Assembly (NCBI GenBank): GCA_003640385.1
Contig: RCAB01000062.1
Coordinates: forward strand, 124,001 to 188,000
From: Setaria digitata
Lineage: Eukaryota > Nematoda > Chromadorea > Rhabditida > Setariidae
Direction of reading: 5' to 3'
Length of the DNA: 64,000 bases
Part shown: piece after piece, positions 26,401-44,456 of the stretch
How positions within the stretch are numbered: the stretch's first letter is position 1
Layout: each line of letters starts with the position of its first letter
Made by a program: the position numbers and the translations under genes
The notes under the pieces: generated by a model
Database searches by the model: none
Told to the model about the DNA's origin: nothing
The model's input: only the letters and a program-made list of their open reading frames with translations

Positions 26401-27627
26401 CAGCTGACTTGTTGCGAAATATTCCTTATTTCAGATAGGATATCAGATGTACGGAAAGAGGCAACCGTATTGTTAGCTAGGATATTAGGAAAATTTATTA
26501 GTGAAGAGTGGACTTCGAATTGCAATGATTCCTCTTCAACCGATGCGTCATTTATTCCAGTCACTGATTCATTTGTCAGCGACATTGTAAAGGGATTTGC
26601 TCGGTCAATGAACTGGAGAAGAAGACAAACGTGAGATATTTAATATAAATTTTCAGACTCGGTTTATCATTTTTTTGTGAATCTGTGGCAAGTCTGAATA
26701 GTGACTATCATAAATGCGTTTATTGTAAAACTCAGTGAATATGCATCAAGATTTAGCATGTCATGGGTGTACTGGATTTAAGTATAACTATATGATTTTT
26801 TTTTCACGTCTTGATATAGATTCATTTAATCTACTGCTCCCAGTTTGCAGGTTTGCTTTGTTTTGCGAAAAAAGTTTAGAGTGCGAGGTGTTAAGCTACG
26901 ACCAATTTTCAACTTTATTGCTGAATGATTTGATAAGACTAGCCGGAGATTGTAAGTTCAGAATCAAGCATATTTATTAGACTTCTTTATTACTTAAGAA
27001 AATTTCAAGGAAGTTATGTAACATCTATTTCCCGTAATAAAAAGAAGATTCAGGCAGATGTCGAGACTAGAAATGCACTTTAATTTTTCAGCAGTAGCAA
27101 ACGTTCGCTTGGCCTTCGTACGTTCCCTTTCAAAAACACGAGGTGGATACGCTTTCGGCGGTCCGTGTGACTCATCGCTTATACGTACCAGTCTTGAAGC
27201 GCTTCTTTCTGATAAAGATGTTGACTGTAGGCGTGCTGCTCGAATTTCACTTGGAATTCCAGATACTGAAGATGCTGTCGATGTGAGTTTTTGTTTAAAA
27301 AAAAAAAAAAAATTCAATTTGTAGATTATTCCGAACGTGATACACTTTTGAACGTATAAATTATTCGACTTTTATCTAGTGTGGGTGATTGAGCCAATAA
27401 TAGAACCAAAGACAAGCTTCTCCATTGTTGGTAGTTATGTTTGTGAAGCTGTATAAAATTAACCGTTTTAAAAGTTGAATAATAGGATTTAGTCTTTCAA
27501 CTGATTTTTTTTTCAGGCAAAAGATTATGCTCAACGAATTCGTGAAATGAACGAGATTATTTCGGCCAAGTATCATATGGACCAATTAATATCTTCCGAT
27601 GATAAAATGACTCCAGAAACAATTTGA
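4473..27627 (+). CDS. ppfr-1: PPP4R1-like HEAT-repeat regulatory subunit of protein phosphatase 4
   Basis: Regulatory subunit that binds the PP4 catalytic subunit; the C. elegans orthologue PPFR-1 acts in PP4 complexes. Exons: 4473-4509, 4707-4785, 5211-5326, 5852-5991, 9035-9095, 21034-21093, 21436-21600, 22346-22451, 22576-22747, 22947-23036, 23433-23628, 23877-24104, 24593-24784, 25006-25185, 25462-25623, 25902-26008, 26203-26285, 26435-26630, 26851-26951, 27092-27282, 27517-27627 (TGA). About 924 residues are recovered; human PPP4R1 has 950. N-terminal HEAT repeats include VRKSAIGAIDVLVEQ and DPVWGVRKSSCEVF. An acidic, low-complexity middle follows (DDDDDEDEQ). The C-terminal HEAT block is strongly PPP4R1-like (VVPQALLDS, AFTLGRNNWPC, RHTLASSIHEIAAIIGEE, NWRYRHEYVRQCVLL). 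Phases agree at every junction except 9095/21034, so one short exon is missing there. One mid-protein HEAT repeat present in human is absent. The donor after exon 11 is either GT at 23629 or GC at 23611; both keep frame. Confidence 0.9.
5992..9034 (+). other. 3 kb intron of ppfr-1
   Basis: Lies between the exon ending HTADD and the exon starting VRKSAIG. These two are contiguous in an alignment to the PPP4R1 family, and their phases agree (both 0). No further exon is needed or visible. The stretch holds AT-rich sequence and T-runs only. Confidence 0.6.
11270..11430 (+). repeat. purine-rich (GA/GGA) tract with TATA-like element
   Basis: The + strand is largely G and A with repeated GGAGGA, GAAGG and AGAGAG words, interrupted by TATATAAG near 11296. 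It lies in the GC-richer block of the large ppfr-1 intron. It may be a simple-sequence region or part of a promoter; no transcript start can be proven from sequence. Confidence 0.4.
12545..12625 (+). repeat. interrupted (CTA/CCA/ATT)n triplet repeat
   Basis: Runs of CTACTACTA followed by ATTATTG-type and CTGCTA-type triplets. The open frame across it (about 12350-12751) is repeat-driven, rich in Tyr, Ser and His, and is not considered a gene. Confidence 0.7.
14687..14924 (+). repeat. imperfect direct repeat pair, about 46 bp units
   Basis: Copy 1 is at about 14687-14731 and copy 2 at about 14877-14924. They share TATGAACTGTGAA, TAGTTACCACTA and TCGATAGGA with a few substitutions and a 3-base difference. 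The units are 190 bp apart, inside the large ppfr-1 intron. No coding potential is seen. Confidence 0.75.
15676..15740 (+). repeat. (AGT)n-type triplet microsatellite
   Basis: AGTAGTAGTAGTAG, then GGTGGTAATAGTAGTAG and AGCAGTAGCAGTAG. A degenerate triplet repeat in the large ppfr-1 intron. Confidence 0.75.
23354..23430 (+). repeat. (TA)n microsatellite containing 11 unknown bases
   Basis: TA repeats flank N bases at 23370-23380, immediately before the ppfr-1 exon at 23433. The repeat length is unresolved, and the gap lies in an intron so the coding frame is unaffected. Confidence 0.9.
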
Positions 27628-29104
27628 GAAACGACGTAGTTAGTTTCATCATTTAGTGCCTCATTTTTTCCCTCACGAATCCATTATTTTCTTCCTTAAT
27701 TTAGGATATCATATCGTAGTTTGTATAGAAGATTTCTTTGTCAAAATATTTTTTTTTCTTTTAGTATATTTGAGCTCAGAAGTAATGCCATTTCGTGTGG
27801 ACGTTACGTTGGATTCAACTAAAAAGTCTGTCTGATATGGGATTATTTTGTATGATGTGGGGAGTCTTTTTTTTTGTGCTACTTCGTTTTATCTTATTCA
27901 AATACCGTGAACATGCACTTCAAGAAGAACTGCATTCCATTTACCTTTCTTTCATTTTCGTGAGATTTTGGTGCTAAAATAAGCACAAATTATTTGTTCT
28001 ATTTACAAGCACTCCTCCTGTGTTTTAATTTTATTGCTTTTGAAAAAGCTCACGTTGTAAAAGTATTAAATCGAACCCTTTTCAGAAATTCGTTTAGCGG
28101 TCTAACGTCTTTCACTTTGAAATCGTTTCTCTCCATTTATCTACTTTCTCTTTCTCATCCTTTGATTCCATCTCGCATTTTTTTGGAATTTTATTTTCAA
28201 GTAAATCTAATTACTACTTATAACGATTCATCGTATTTTGCAAAGTTGCATTCATGCCAATTAAATGTCTTCTAGTGTTTTAGTGAAGTGATGTTAGAGA
28301 AAAAGCGATATACGTTAAAATCGTCTGCATGCGTTCCTACTGTTTACTACTTAATTTATGTGCTGGGTTTTTTTTTTTTTTTTTTTTTAATGAATTCGTA
28401 TGAATGAAGTACTCTCTCTAATATGTCGCATTTCCTTGTATCTGTATCATCGTTTTGCTAGGTTTTCTTCATTGAGTTATTAAATTATTGCACATTTTTC
28501 TCATGAAAATAACATATAAAATCATGATAAATGTGCATATTACAGATCATTTTCTTATATGCATTTTACGTACTGTGATGATCTCTGTGCATCAGCAAAA
28601 TCAGTCAAGCCATTTCTTCCTAAATATCGCACATTTAACTTTCAAAATCTCCTTGCGGGATTTAAAAAAACAAAAAAAAAAACAAAAANTTCAGTTGGAA
28701 ATGTGCTACTTTTTTTTGTTTCATTTACCAACTCTCAGTGGGATTTTTTTTTATATATATCATTAAAGTTAGATTGTTTATTTTACACAACTCATAATAG
28801 TAAATATACATGACTAGTAAAAAATAATTGAAAAATGGCATTTCGTGATTTGATAGTAAGGCAGTCATCACACACACATATATATATAATTATATATATA
28901 TACATATATATGTATATGTATATGTATATATATATACATCTATTGTATTGTTTAGTGTCGAATATATCTGAAATTTTATCTTTAAAAAGAGAAGAAATTT
29001 GAATAGGAGATTGATTAGTTTACTTAAATAGAATGTCTAGGAGACTATAATACTCTTGAAGATAGAGGATATTTGAAATGAAATATTTTTCATTAAATTT
29101 GGAC
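27628..29104. other. convergent intergenic region between ppfr-1 and dyf-5
   Basis: Holds the 3' ends of two genes facing each other. It contains T- and A-runs, one unknown base (28689) and a TA-rich microsatellite. No coding exon or RNA gene is recognised. Confidence 0.6.
28870..28940. repeat. (CA)/(TA)/(TATATG) microsatellite
   Basis: CACACACA passes into long TA runs and TATATG units in the ppfr-1/dyf-5 intergenic region. Self-complementary TA stretches could fold, but simple repeat expansion explains them. Confidence 0.8.
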
Positions 29105-30091
29105 TTACTTTGCTGTCCAATCGATTCTTCCGGATGGTTTTGTACTTGTATTATTTGGCAGGTTTTTCCGTACACCAAAAGATGGCACATACCCTATAAC
29201 AATTCCGCATAATAATGCAGCGAACTCAGAAAATAATTTCAGGACCTCATTATTATTTTTTCAAGAAACTGTAAAAAACCCTACCATAAGCATATTCGAA
29301 ACGAGCCTGCACTGCCGATCTTGCTGGATTTGGCTTCAGACTTGATCGTTTTGCAAGATCACTGCTTTGTTGATTTATCTGATTTACCATAATACCTAGA
29401 AAAAAAAAAAAAAAGTAAAGAACTCACTTGTGAGGATTATGCACTGTTCCGCAATATAGATGTTATAAAATTAAAGTTTTAGTGGAGAGGGATTTGAAAT
29501 TTAATTGAAACATAGAATGGATAGGTTAGCATTCTTGAATCTCACGAAACAAACAACCATCTCATATTTTATTTTTGTTAAGGTGTGAGAAAATTAAAAC
29601 GGACCAGGTATGTATCGCGATTTTGACAAATATAATTCTTTTGCAGGTAATTTAACTTTTGTCACTATAGCGCCAGAAATTGTATGACTGTTTTTATCCA
29701 GCAATATATCATTCTTTGTCGGCTCATCCAAAAGTCTGGAAATTTAACTGTCATTTGTCATTTATTGCAAATGTAGATAGCGCAGATGTCAAGAGAGAGC
29801 ACTGTTGTTACATACTTTGTAATGGGTAAATTCCTGTTGATGTTCCTTTCCGGGTTTACATTTCCGTTTCCGACTTCAGCTTTTGCATCGGAAACATTTG
29901 CTTTCAATTTTCCTTTCCCGACCATAACACGTGAGTCGGATAATGTTGAACCGGCTGTGGTCTCTCGATTTGACGTAGATGGTTGACTAACTGCTGGTGC
30001 ACCTAACTTCTCACCGACCAAGAAATATTTATATTTCAGGGACTAAAATAATTAATCCGTAATGGTAACTTCTGAAAAGAATAACTTATAA

Positions 30092-30135
<44 letters not shown>

Positions 30136-33100
30136 TATATATAAACGTATATTTCAAGGTGTGACGAAATTTTAGCTAACACTGAGAGCGGTAGGCCGTT
30201 TTTCCGGATTCCAGAGCATCATATCGGTCATCAGTTTGAGGCCATCATCACCAACTGTGTTTACAACTGTTCCAAATGGTATCGGAACACACTGTTGGAA
30301 TTTGAAATTCATCGCTATTGCTAGTTGATAACCTTCCGGCCAATCTTCCTGCAACATTCCATTCCTACTGATTCTCATTTCTGGCTTTATCTTAATAATA
30401 TCCAGAGATTTTGTAATTAATCAGTATAAGTTAATTAATTAATTAATTAATCTGTTGATTAGTTAGTGACTGGTATAGCCTATTTTATATCAGCAGTTAT
30501 TAATTAGTGAAGAAGTTTACATTTATTTTATGTCATTAAGTTTGACCAATCAGTATAATGCCATTAAATACTGATTAATATATATATATATATATATAAT
30601 ATATATATATATTAATTTTAAGATTTTCTAGTACCACTTCATATACTTCATACATATATTCGATGTCATTGTATCTTTTTGTAAAATGACATTTAGCTCA
30701 AACTTTTGACAACAATAAATTTGATAATTTAGGATATCGAGAAGTTTGAATGTTTCACATTACCGTGAGGAAATGATGAATTTCTGACATAATCTAAAAT
30801 TAATTTATTTTAGCCTTCTTGATTGTATCTTGCAATTTTAATCGTATCAAGTTTGAAACTTCATATTTGTCGGCCACTCACTCACTATAGTATTAGTCTC
30901 AAAACTACAAATGCTGCTAACCTTATTAGGTGTTCCTAATATAGTAACGATTTTAAAAAGTTGGTCAAGTTCTGACGTTCCAGGAAATAATGGCCTGAGC
31001 ATGTATAATTCAGCCATAATGCAGCCAAGGGCCCAAATATCAATTGGTGAATTATATGATGTGGAACGTAGAAGGATTTCGGGGGCTCGATACCTGGAAT
31101 AGACAACATATTAATTGATTTTTCCCTGGATTCGGATCTTCCCAAGTTTTATCCATAAAATAAAGTCTTAGTCTTAGGTCTTTCATGTCGATACTTGCAT
31201 ATTTACCCGAAAATCTGCTAATTATTATGGAGCAAATGTTTTTCGTGAAATTCTAACTCATTAATCAGATACACATTGTTTCTTATCATATGAGTTTCTC
31301 GTGCAAACTGGACTGTTCTTATCATCAAGTATACCATCTGCTTGACATACGAACTACTTGCACTCACTAATATCTAACGAAATTTCTATAAATCTCAGAT
31401 AAGAGACAATTTTAATGAGAATAAATAAATTTCGATTTTCGCCATTATTTTATTTTTTTTAAATTCAGTATTTGAAAAATTTTTCATTTTGTTGCATGAA
31501 AAAAAGTCTTGTTTTTTTTTTTCGAAATTTCGTTCAGATGGGTTTTAAGAAGCGAATCGAACTTAAAAACTTAATTCAGAATCAAAAAGGAAATTAAAAA
31601 AAAAGATACCAACGAGTAGAAACATAATCTGTAAAGGGTGGCCTAGAACGAATTTCGCGTGCTAAACCAAAATCGGCAATTTTGACAAGTTCTGTTCCAT
31701 TGCACATAATATTTTCTGGTTTCATATCACGGTGGAAGAAACCTGAATAGAACAACCGTACCGAGAAGTTTTCTTCATTTAAAACAAGCTGGAGCAATTT
31801 AAAAATTCTTGAAGAAGAGGAAAAACAAATTTCATCCCAGAAAATAAAATGATCATTTTCTAACGCAATTAAATTAAATAGCAGTATCGTGAAATATAAT
31901 TTCTTCCCTCAATTGATACATTTTGTAAGAATGAAAAATCAATTTGTTTTCTCATTGAAATTAATTTTTCTACTTTTTGATTTTGTAAAACTATTTTTAA
32001 TTTTTTATAAATTATTTTATTTGCTAGAAAATGAGAGCTAACCATTTTTATGCATATAAGCTAAACCTTGTAGCACCTGATAAATTATATTTCGTATAAT
32101 ATGTTCCGGGAAATATCGGTCTCTGAAAGTTTAGGAAGAATAGAAAAATTCGCTTTCTTTTTTTTTCCATCCATAAATATTTATTCCTTTTTACTTCTCA
32201 ATTAATTTTTTCCCTTTCGTTTTTGTTCTTATTCATACAATTATTCGGCAATTTCTTCACTTTTATTTCTTTTTTTTTTTTTTTTTGAGAAAAAAAAAAA
32301 GAAAAATCTAAATAATTGTGGGTGATTTTTATGGGAAAGTTGGTCCTATTCATTTATTTTGAATAAAATGATAAAACGTTTTCATTCATTGGCCTTATCT
32401 CTCCGAATAAAGTAGTAATAAAAACAATAATTATCACTATAATTATACAGTCAACGAAAAAGAAAGTGATTTCATTTTTTTTTTTTAATTTCATTTCTTT
32501 CATAGCAAATAATGAAAAAATTTCCCAGAATGCAGAATTTGCCATTAACAATACTTGATTAAATGTTATCGCTAAACTGTTAACACAAACAAAAAAATGA
32601 ACCAATGAAAATAATGAAAATTATTATCCTGAAAATATCACGATAAATGTTGATTGTTATTCTAGATGAGTATTATATAAATCAATAGAAATAACTGATA
32701 TTAAAAATCAATGAGCTGATCGAAGAAGTCAGTTCAATTTTAATCAACCAAAAATATATAGGAAGGAAATTAATTAATTCTTTTCTATCAATTTTTAATT
32801 ATTTTTCTATTATTATGCAAGTATTTAAAGTATGTATAGCAGCTAAAGCTCACATATAACATTTTCTTACTGAAAAGAACACTTAGCTTGAATGATTCCC
32901 TTGAGAGACCGACCCGAAGAAAAAGCTATATTGGAAAAAAGGACAAAATGATTGGAAAAAAACCAAAAATAAAAGAAGAAAGAATTTTTTTTCTTTTCTA
33001 AATGAAAGTAAAAGAATATTTATTAGCAAATAAATGAAGCTAACTACTACTATATTAACAAAGTTTGATGCCAATTAATTGGCGATGAAATGAATAATTA

Positions 33101-34284
33101 GTAATAAAATATTAAAAAAAAAAAAATTATCAAATAAATTAAAACAGCTTAATATCTCCCTCTTTCTTTCGAACATAATTATTTCATTGATATTTTTATC
33201 TAGATTTTTTTGAAATCTTCAGCTAAATGTTATAAATCCCACGAAATTTATTTATTATAAATATTATTTGTTTTTGTGAGAACTCAAAATTTTTTTCAAA
33301 AATTTCATTAACAAAATTTTTTTTTTTTTTTTATAATTTAAAAAAAAAACACAAGTCAGATGAAAAATCCATCTTAAGGAAAGGAGTATCTAAAATTCAA
33401 AAATATCCCCTTTTTTTTTTTTGTTTTAAATTAAAAGCTGATAAAAAAGAAAACAATGTGAATAAATGTTTGTTAAATAAAGCTTATTATTGTCAATATT
33501 AATTTAAATGTAGAAACACTGGGAAAAATGATAAAAAGCATTTGTTTAATTATTTTAATTAATTATTTGGTGCCATAATAACTAATTAAAATAATGTGAT
33601 TTCAATTAACTTTTATAAACCTATGAAGAAAGAGATAATAAATTTTGAAACTGAAAGAAGCAATTATTACTACCAGTTCTGTATCTTGTCATTTTGTAAG
33701 ATTTTAAATAATCTGCAAGGATTTATTGGCTTCTATTACCTGTCTTTCATAAGTTCATACAAATTTTCTTGCATATATTCGAAAACAAAATACAAATTGT
33801 CATGTTCACGTATTACTTCACGTAATTTGATAATATTTGGATGGTTCATTTTTTTTAACGATTTTACTTCGCGTAACGCCATCGCTTCATTCCACGAATA
33901 AAATTTCCTTTTCATTCTGAACAAAAAGAAAAAATTAAGTTAATTGATAAGTATAGCAAAGTGGGTAATGATCATTGTATGAAAGATATTCCAATAAGTT
34001 TTTTTTTCTTTTTTTAGCTATAAAATCTATAATTCACTTTTGGAACGAAAAGTCATAAGTAGAAATTAAATGAGAAAACATTTCTTCCTTCCAAATTTCG
34101 TCTTCTTTTTTAAATTTAAAATTGGAAGAAATTTGAAATCAAAATTAAATGGAAACCGTTTGATTGCAACTTTATCACCGGTATCCAACTTTTTAGCAAG
34201 TAGCACTTCGCCGAATGTTCCATCTCCAAGACGTCTTGTCATTAAGTAACGATCAGCCAGTGTTTGACCTGTTGAAGTGGCCAT
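29105..34284 (-). CDS. dyf-5: DYF-5 / MAK-ICK family ciliary serine/threonine kinase
   Basis: RCK-family kinase that controls intraflagellar transport and cilium length in sensory neurons. Exons in transcript order: 34157-34284, 33740-33916, 32043-32122, 31610-31742, 30922-31093, 30181-30348, 29816-30042, 29605-29735, 29285-29395, 29105-29193. All phases agree, giving 471 residues, close to the C. elegans protein. Motifs: glycine loop GDGTFG (20-25), VAIK lysine (K42), HRDMKPEN (132-139), DFG (152-154), MAPK-like activation motif T-D-Y (166-168), then RWYRAPE. All catalytic residues are present. The C-terminal tail keeps family motifs: [49 protein letters not shown] and a GRIDWTAK end. The TAA overlaps a consensus donor (AAA then GTAAGT), so the last residues could instead come from a tiny downstream exon. 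The start is the only ATG before the kinase domain in this exon. Confidence 0.95.
30090..30145. repeat. (TA)n microsatellite in dyf-5 intron
   Basis: About 40 bases of TA repeat flanked by AATTAAT, immediately downstream (in transcript sense) of the exon ending at 30181. Confidence 0.85.
30425..30455. repeat. (TTAA)n short tandem repeat
   Basis: TTAATTAATTAATTAAT tetranucleotide run in a dyf-5 intron. Confidence 0.8.
30577..30613. repeat. (TA)n microsatellite in dyf-5 intron
   Basis: Two TA runs separated by a single disruption, in the intron between the exons at 30181-30348 and 30922-31093. Confidence 0.85.
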
Positions 34285-34327
34285 AAATATCGTGTATAAA
34301 TTGATAATTAATATCTTTTACTCTGAA

Positions 34328-34345
34328 TCTAAAAAATTAAGTTAA
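34328..34345 (-). promoter_or_regulatory. candidate SL trans-splice acceptor for dyf-5
   Basis: Read on the minus strand, a T-rich tract ends in TTTTTTAG (AG at 34330-34329), 44 bases upstream of the ATG at 34284. No coding exon feeds it, so spliced-leader addition is the simplest reading; a 5' UTR intron is the alternative. Confidence 0.45.
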
Positions 34346-40528
<6,183 letters not shown>

Positions 40529-40642
40529 AAGCTTTCATTAATCCAATTTCATGTCATTCAAATCATTTCTCCTCCTTCGACTCACTCAACAAATTGAAAA
40601 TATCAAAAATGATTTTTCATTTTATCCAATAGAAAAATGATC

Positions 40643-40648
40643 AATAAA
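40643..40648 (+). terminator. polyadenylation signal AATAAA
   Basis: AATAAA 115 bases after the phosphatase stop codon, a normal distance for a nematode 3' UTR. Confidence 0.5.
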
Positions 40649-42934
40649 GTTAAAAATTGATAGGGAATACCCGTCCTGTGATATAAAATTTGAAATTTAA
40701 TGTGATTTTTATTCAAAAAAAAAAAAAAGTCGAATTTTCATTTTTTTTTTTTTTTTATTAAAACCAAATATGTTACTGTATCAATTGACCAAGTCGACAA
40801 TTGCAAACCATCACTGATAATAATTAACGAAAAACATGTAATATCATTGATTAAAAAAAGTACGTTTTATTTGATGCAATTAATTTCGATTCAAAAAAAA
40901 ACTCGAAAAGAGGAACCGAATATCATATATTTTTATTGCAATTAGGTGGATTTTTGATGAGTATAAACATCCTTATTGGAATTATTGTTAAGCCGTGTAA
41001 TGTAATTAGTAAAATTTGGTAATTGTTAATTGGGAAATTAGGCAAAAGGCAGAAAAGTACAAAAAATAAATATAAATATCCTTCCTGCATCAGTACATAG
41101 TTTCAGATCGTAAATTTTAGGCAAAAGATAATCATTTTTTTTTTTTTTTTCCAAAATGCAAATTCAAATTAGTTGAATTATTTTTCTTCCAAATTTTAGC
41201 TGAAATTTTTAAAAAATTGGTTCAAATATGAATCCTTCACAGACTCTCACCCATTCACAAATGAAAGTAATGTGAATTATATCGAGGAATCTAATCTTCT
41301 TCCTTTACAGGTGAAACTTGCTTGCCGTTACAAATAAACTGAAATGAGCAAAAACCAAATACTAATAAGTTGATTTGTTTTAAATCGCAGGACATCAAGT
41401 AATTAATGTAATTAACGACAGAAAAAATGTTAGCAATTTGTAAATCAAAGTTTAAAATATTTGCTGCGAGAAGAGCAAATTTCTGTATTGATAAATGTTC
41501 TCAAATTTATTTCGTCATAGTTATTTCGAGGACAAAAACACTAATTTCCTTTCGCTCACCTTATCAACAAAATTCGTTTCAAAAATCAATGATTAATTAT
41601 TTATCAGTTAACAAAATGAGCAACTCACCAGGATCTGATTGCTAATTTTCGAAATTAATTAAGTTTTTCGTCAATCTATCACTCATTAACTTTCTCAGAT
41701 TCATCTATTTCTTCATTAATCTACTATTTGAACTTCACTTCGACTGAAGCAAGACTTTAAGACTTAAGAAATTTTGAAGTCCATGCAGTAGCTGCTTGAT
41801 CTGATATTACAAAACAAAATTATCTCATCTGTTATTTTGCAACTAATTCACTTCTCTTCAATTTCCCCTTTTAATTTTTATTTAGTTTTTTTTTCAATTT
41901 TTGATTTACCTGTCTTATCTTATTGTTCTAAATGCTAATTCAAAACAATAAAATGAAAATTTTTCGAAGAAAAGCGTGTTTAAAGTGTAAAAACACATTC
42001 AAAGTATGTTTTCTTTTTGATTAAACTGAACTTCTTATTAGAGAGCTTCTGAATTTCAGATCAGTAAAGTACTATGATTTTATCAGTTTAACACTATGTA
42101 AATCATTTTTTCATTGTGATATTCCTTTCCTTTCAAATGTTGCATTCGCTACAAAAACTTACAACTCATTTATTTATTAGCACTGCGCTACATGTAAACA
42201 AGAAATTACAGATAAGTAATTTTCCAAAATTAAGCAAAAAAAAAATCGAAATTTAGTAGTTTATGATATACATCAAGCATATTCAAGAGAAGTTATGAGT
42301 CAAAATAGTTATAATATAGCAAAAAAAAAAAAAAGCATTGGTTGGTGTTAATGTAATTATCCCTAATAGGAACGAACAGTTACTTTTCCTGTTGGAAGTT
42401 CTGAGAAGTTTTGGAATCATAAATTCATAAATTAAAACTAGTTTTGTTTGAGACAAAAACTGGAAGAATTGTTTTGTTGCTCGAATTCATTTCAAATTGT
42501 TCAACAGTTAGATGTCTTATTATCATCTTTAAAAAAAAATTGCTATTAGAATTGGAATTAAGGCGAGGAAATTTTATTGCTTCTTCAATAAGTAAGTAAC
42601 ATTAGCAAGTTTAAATAGCCAAAAGAAACTTTCATTTTTACACTTTTATCTAAAGTTACGGAGAGATTTCGAACCTAACACTTTCTAACTTTAGAAAGTC
42701 GTTTTTTTTTTTTTTATATAAAATTCATTCGATCCTTCATTTCAGACTACTTTTTTTGCGTTATCTCTCTTCAGATAAAAATGATCGCAGCAGGATTTTT
42801 CAAGAATTTTTTTTTTTTGAACTGAAACTGCAACAACAAGAAAGAAGAGAAGTGCAGAAAGTAGTTGAATGAAGGAGTAAAGGTGTCATCTCATCAATGT
42901 CATTTCATTTCTCCTTCTTCTTCTACACTTCAGT

Positions 42935-42984
42935 ATATGCGTGTACGTGTGCGTGTGCGTGTGCGTCTGCGTGTGCGTGTGCTT
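42935..42984 (+). repeat. (GTGTGC)n hexanucleotide repeat
   Basis: About seven GTGTGC or near-identical units (one GTCTGC, one GTGTAC), a potential Z-DNA-type alternating purine-pyrimidine tract. Confidence 0.8.
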
Positions 42985-43663
42985 TGTATCTGATTCCATT
43001 TGACTCTTTCTATTTCATGTTTTAATTAAAATTTCAAAGCTTTTCTTGATTATAGCTAATGGAAGGAACGCATAAATTTTTCACCTCATTCAAGAGTGAT
43101 TCTAGTTATCTATGATGATAATTCAAGAAAAAATTCTAGGAAATCTGAAATGATGATTCGCCAGTTCTGAATCCGACGTATAGTTGAAGGAATTGTTTCA
43201 GTTATGATATTTTATCTGTTATTGCCGATACTATCCACTGCCAACACAGAGATGCCGAAGGTTTCAGTGTTGCAGAAGAAAAACTTCATCCTATTTATAC
43301 TTGCTTCATTCCAGAGATTTTCCATCTGTGAATGTAATGAATATTTGACAAGAAATGGAAAGAAGGATAAATTGAAGTTGCAATGTATAAAGGGAAATTT
43401 GCATGTAATTAGTATGAATTAATTAATGAGCGACTCTTGAAAGGTCATTACATCATGAATATTATTTTCAATAAATAGTCTTCACTTATATCGACCAAAT
43501 TTATTAGGGAAAAATTTTTTAAACCAAAAAAGCTTTTTCCACAATAATTTATAATTATTATTTGGTTGTCCAAATTTCACGATCTAGAAAAATAGAAATA
43601 TTTAATTTTGCCAACAATTTAAATGTTTTTTTTTTTCAGCATCATTTAATGAAAGGTATTCTT

Positions 43664-43716
43664 AAGTTTTTGTTAACTCTAATAAATTTGAAAGTTTTTG
43701 TTAACTCTAATAAATT
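43664..43716 (+). repeat. tandem duplication of a 25 bp unit (period 28)
   Basis: AAGTTTTTGTTAACTC followed by TAATAAATT occurs at 43664-43688 and again, identical, at 43692-43716. Confidence 0.85.
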
Positions 43717-44100
43717 AAATTTACATTTTAATTTTTTATACTTTTGTCACTCTAAGTGATTGCACTAAACAACTGGTAATTTCATTGAACAATATGTTCG
43801 TTGACATTTTAGTTACATTTTCATTTTATGTATTTATTAATTTCTTGAATTAATTCTTCTTAGAGTTAAATGTCATGTCTAGGTAAATCATCATTTAACA
43901 ACTATAATAATGATATTCAATTTAATACTTTATGATTTTAAATATTTGTTAATTAAATGAAATATTTAACGCCAAATACTTGTGCCACTTTCTCTAAGTT
44001 TTTTATTTCTGTACTTTTTTTAATGCATCTCTTTTAATTTTCTATACTTTTTAGAAAATTTTTAAATTTACATTTTAATTTTTTATACTTTTGTACTTGT
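43717..44100 (+). repeat. dispersed direct repeat pair, about 31 bp
   Basis: The same string (AAATTTACATTTTAATTT then TTTATACTTTTGT) is present at about 43716-43746 and again at about 44066-44096, 350 bp downstream. Confidence 0.7.
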
Positions 44101-44437
44101 TAATTTTTTTTAGAACATGTTTATTTTTAAACGAATTAAATTTTTTTCAATTCGAAATTCCATACTTTCTTTTAATTTAGCAACTTTTTATTTGTTTAAT
44201 AAATTTGTATTTTGGAATAAGCAGACTTAATTTAGTTAAAATTTTTTTACTAGTGAATTTAGGAATTTCAAGGATTTGTTTGATTTTTTTTCTTTTTTGA
44301 AATTTCTTTAATTATTTTGAAAAAAATAGTAAAAAATTTAGGCAGATGGAATATTGAGAATTAAATTTCATTCTTCAAATGGTTCGTTATTCTTATTCTC
44401 TTCCATCTAAAAAAGTTGTTCATTTTGAAATTTTCGG

Positions 44438-44442
44438 GTAGC
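44438..44442 (+). promoter_or_regulatory. candidate trans-splice acceptor before mlt-2
   Basis: An AG (44440-44441) preceded by a T-rich tract sits 15 bases before the ATG at 44457, and its TAG is the in-frame stop that sets the upstream limit. A second possible acceptor is at 44340-44341, after AAAATTTAG. Which one is used cannot be decided from sequence. Confidence 0.35.
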
Positions 44443-44456
44443 ATGTGAAGCAATCG

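Larger units (their letters stand above)
40649..44437. other. intergenic region between phosphatase and mlt-2
   Basis: About 3.8 kb of AT-rich DNA. No exon chain is visible. It contains a GTGTGC hexanucleotide repeat, short tandem and dispersed duplications and many T-runs. Confidence 0.55.

Noticed and set aside
42650..42700. tRNA-like B box (GGTTCGAAATC) on the minus strand
   Set aside because: The flanking bases do not form the T-stem or acceptor stem, and no A box is at the right distance.
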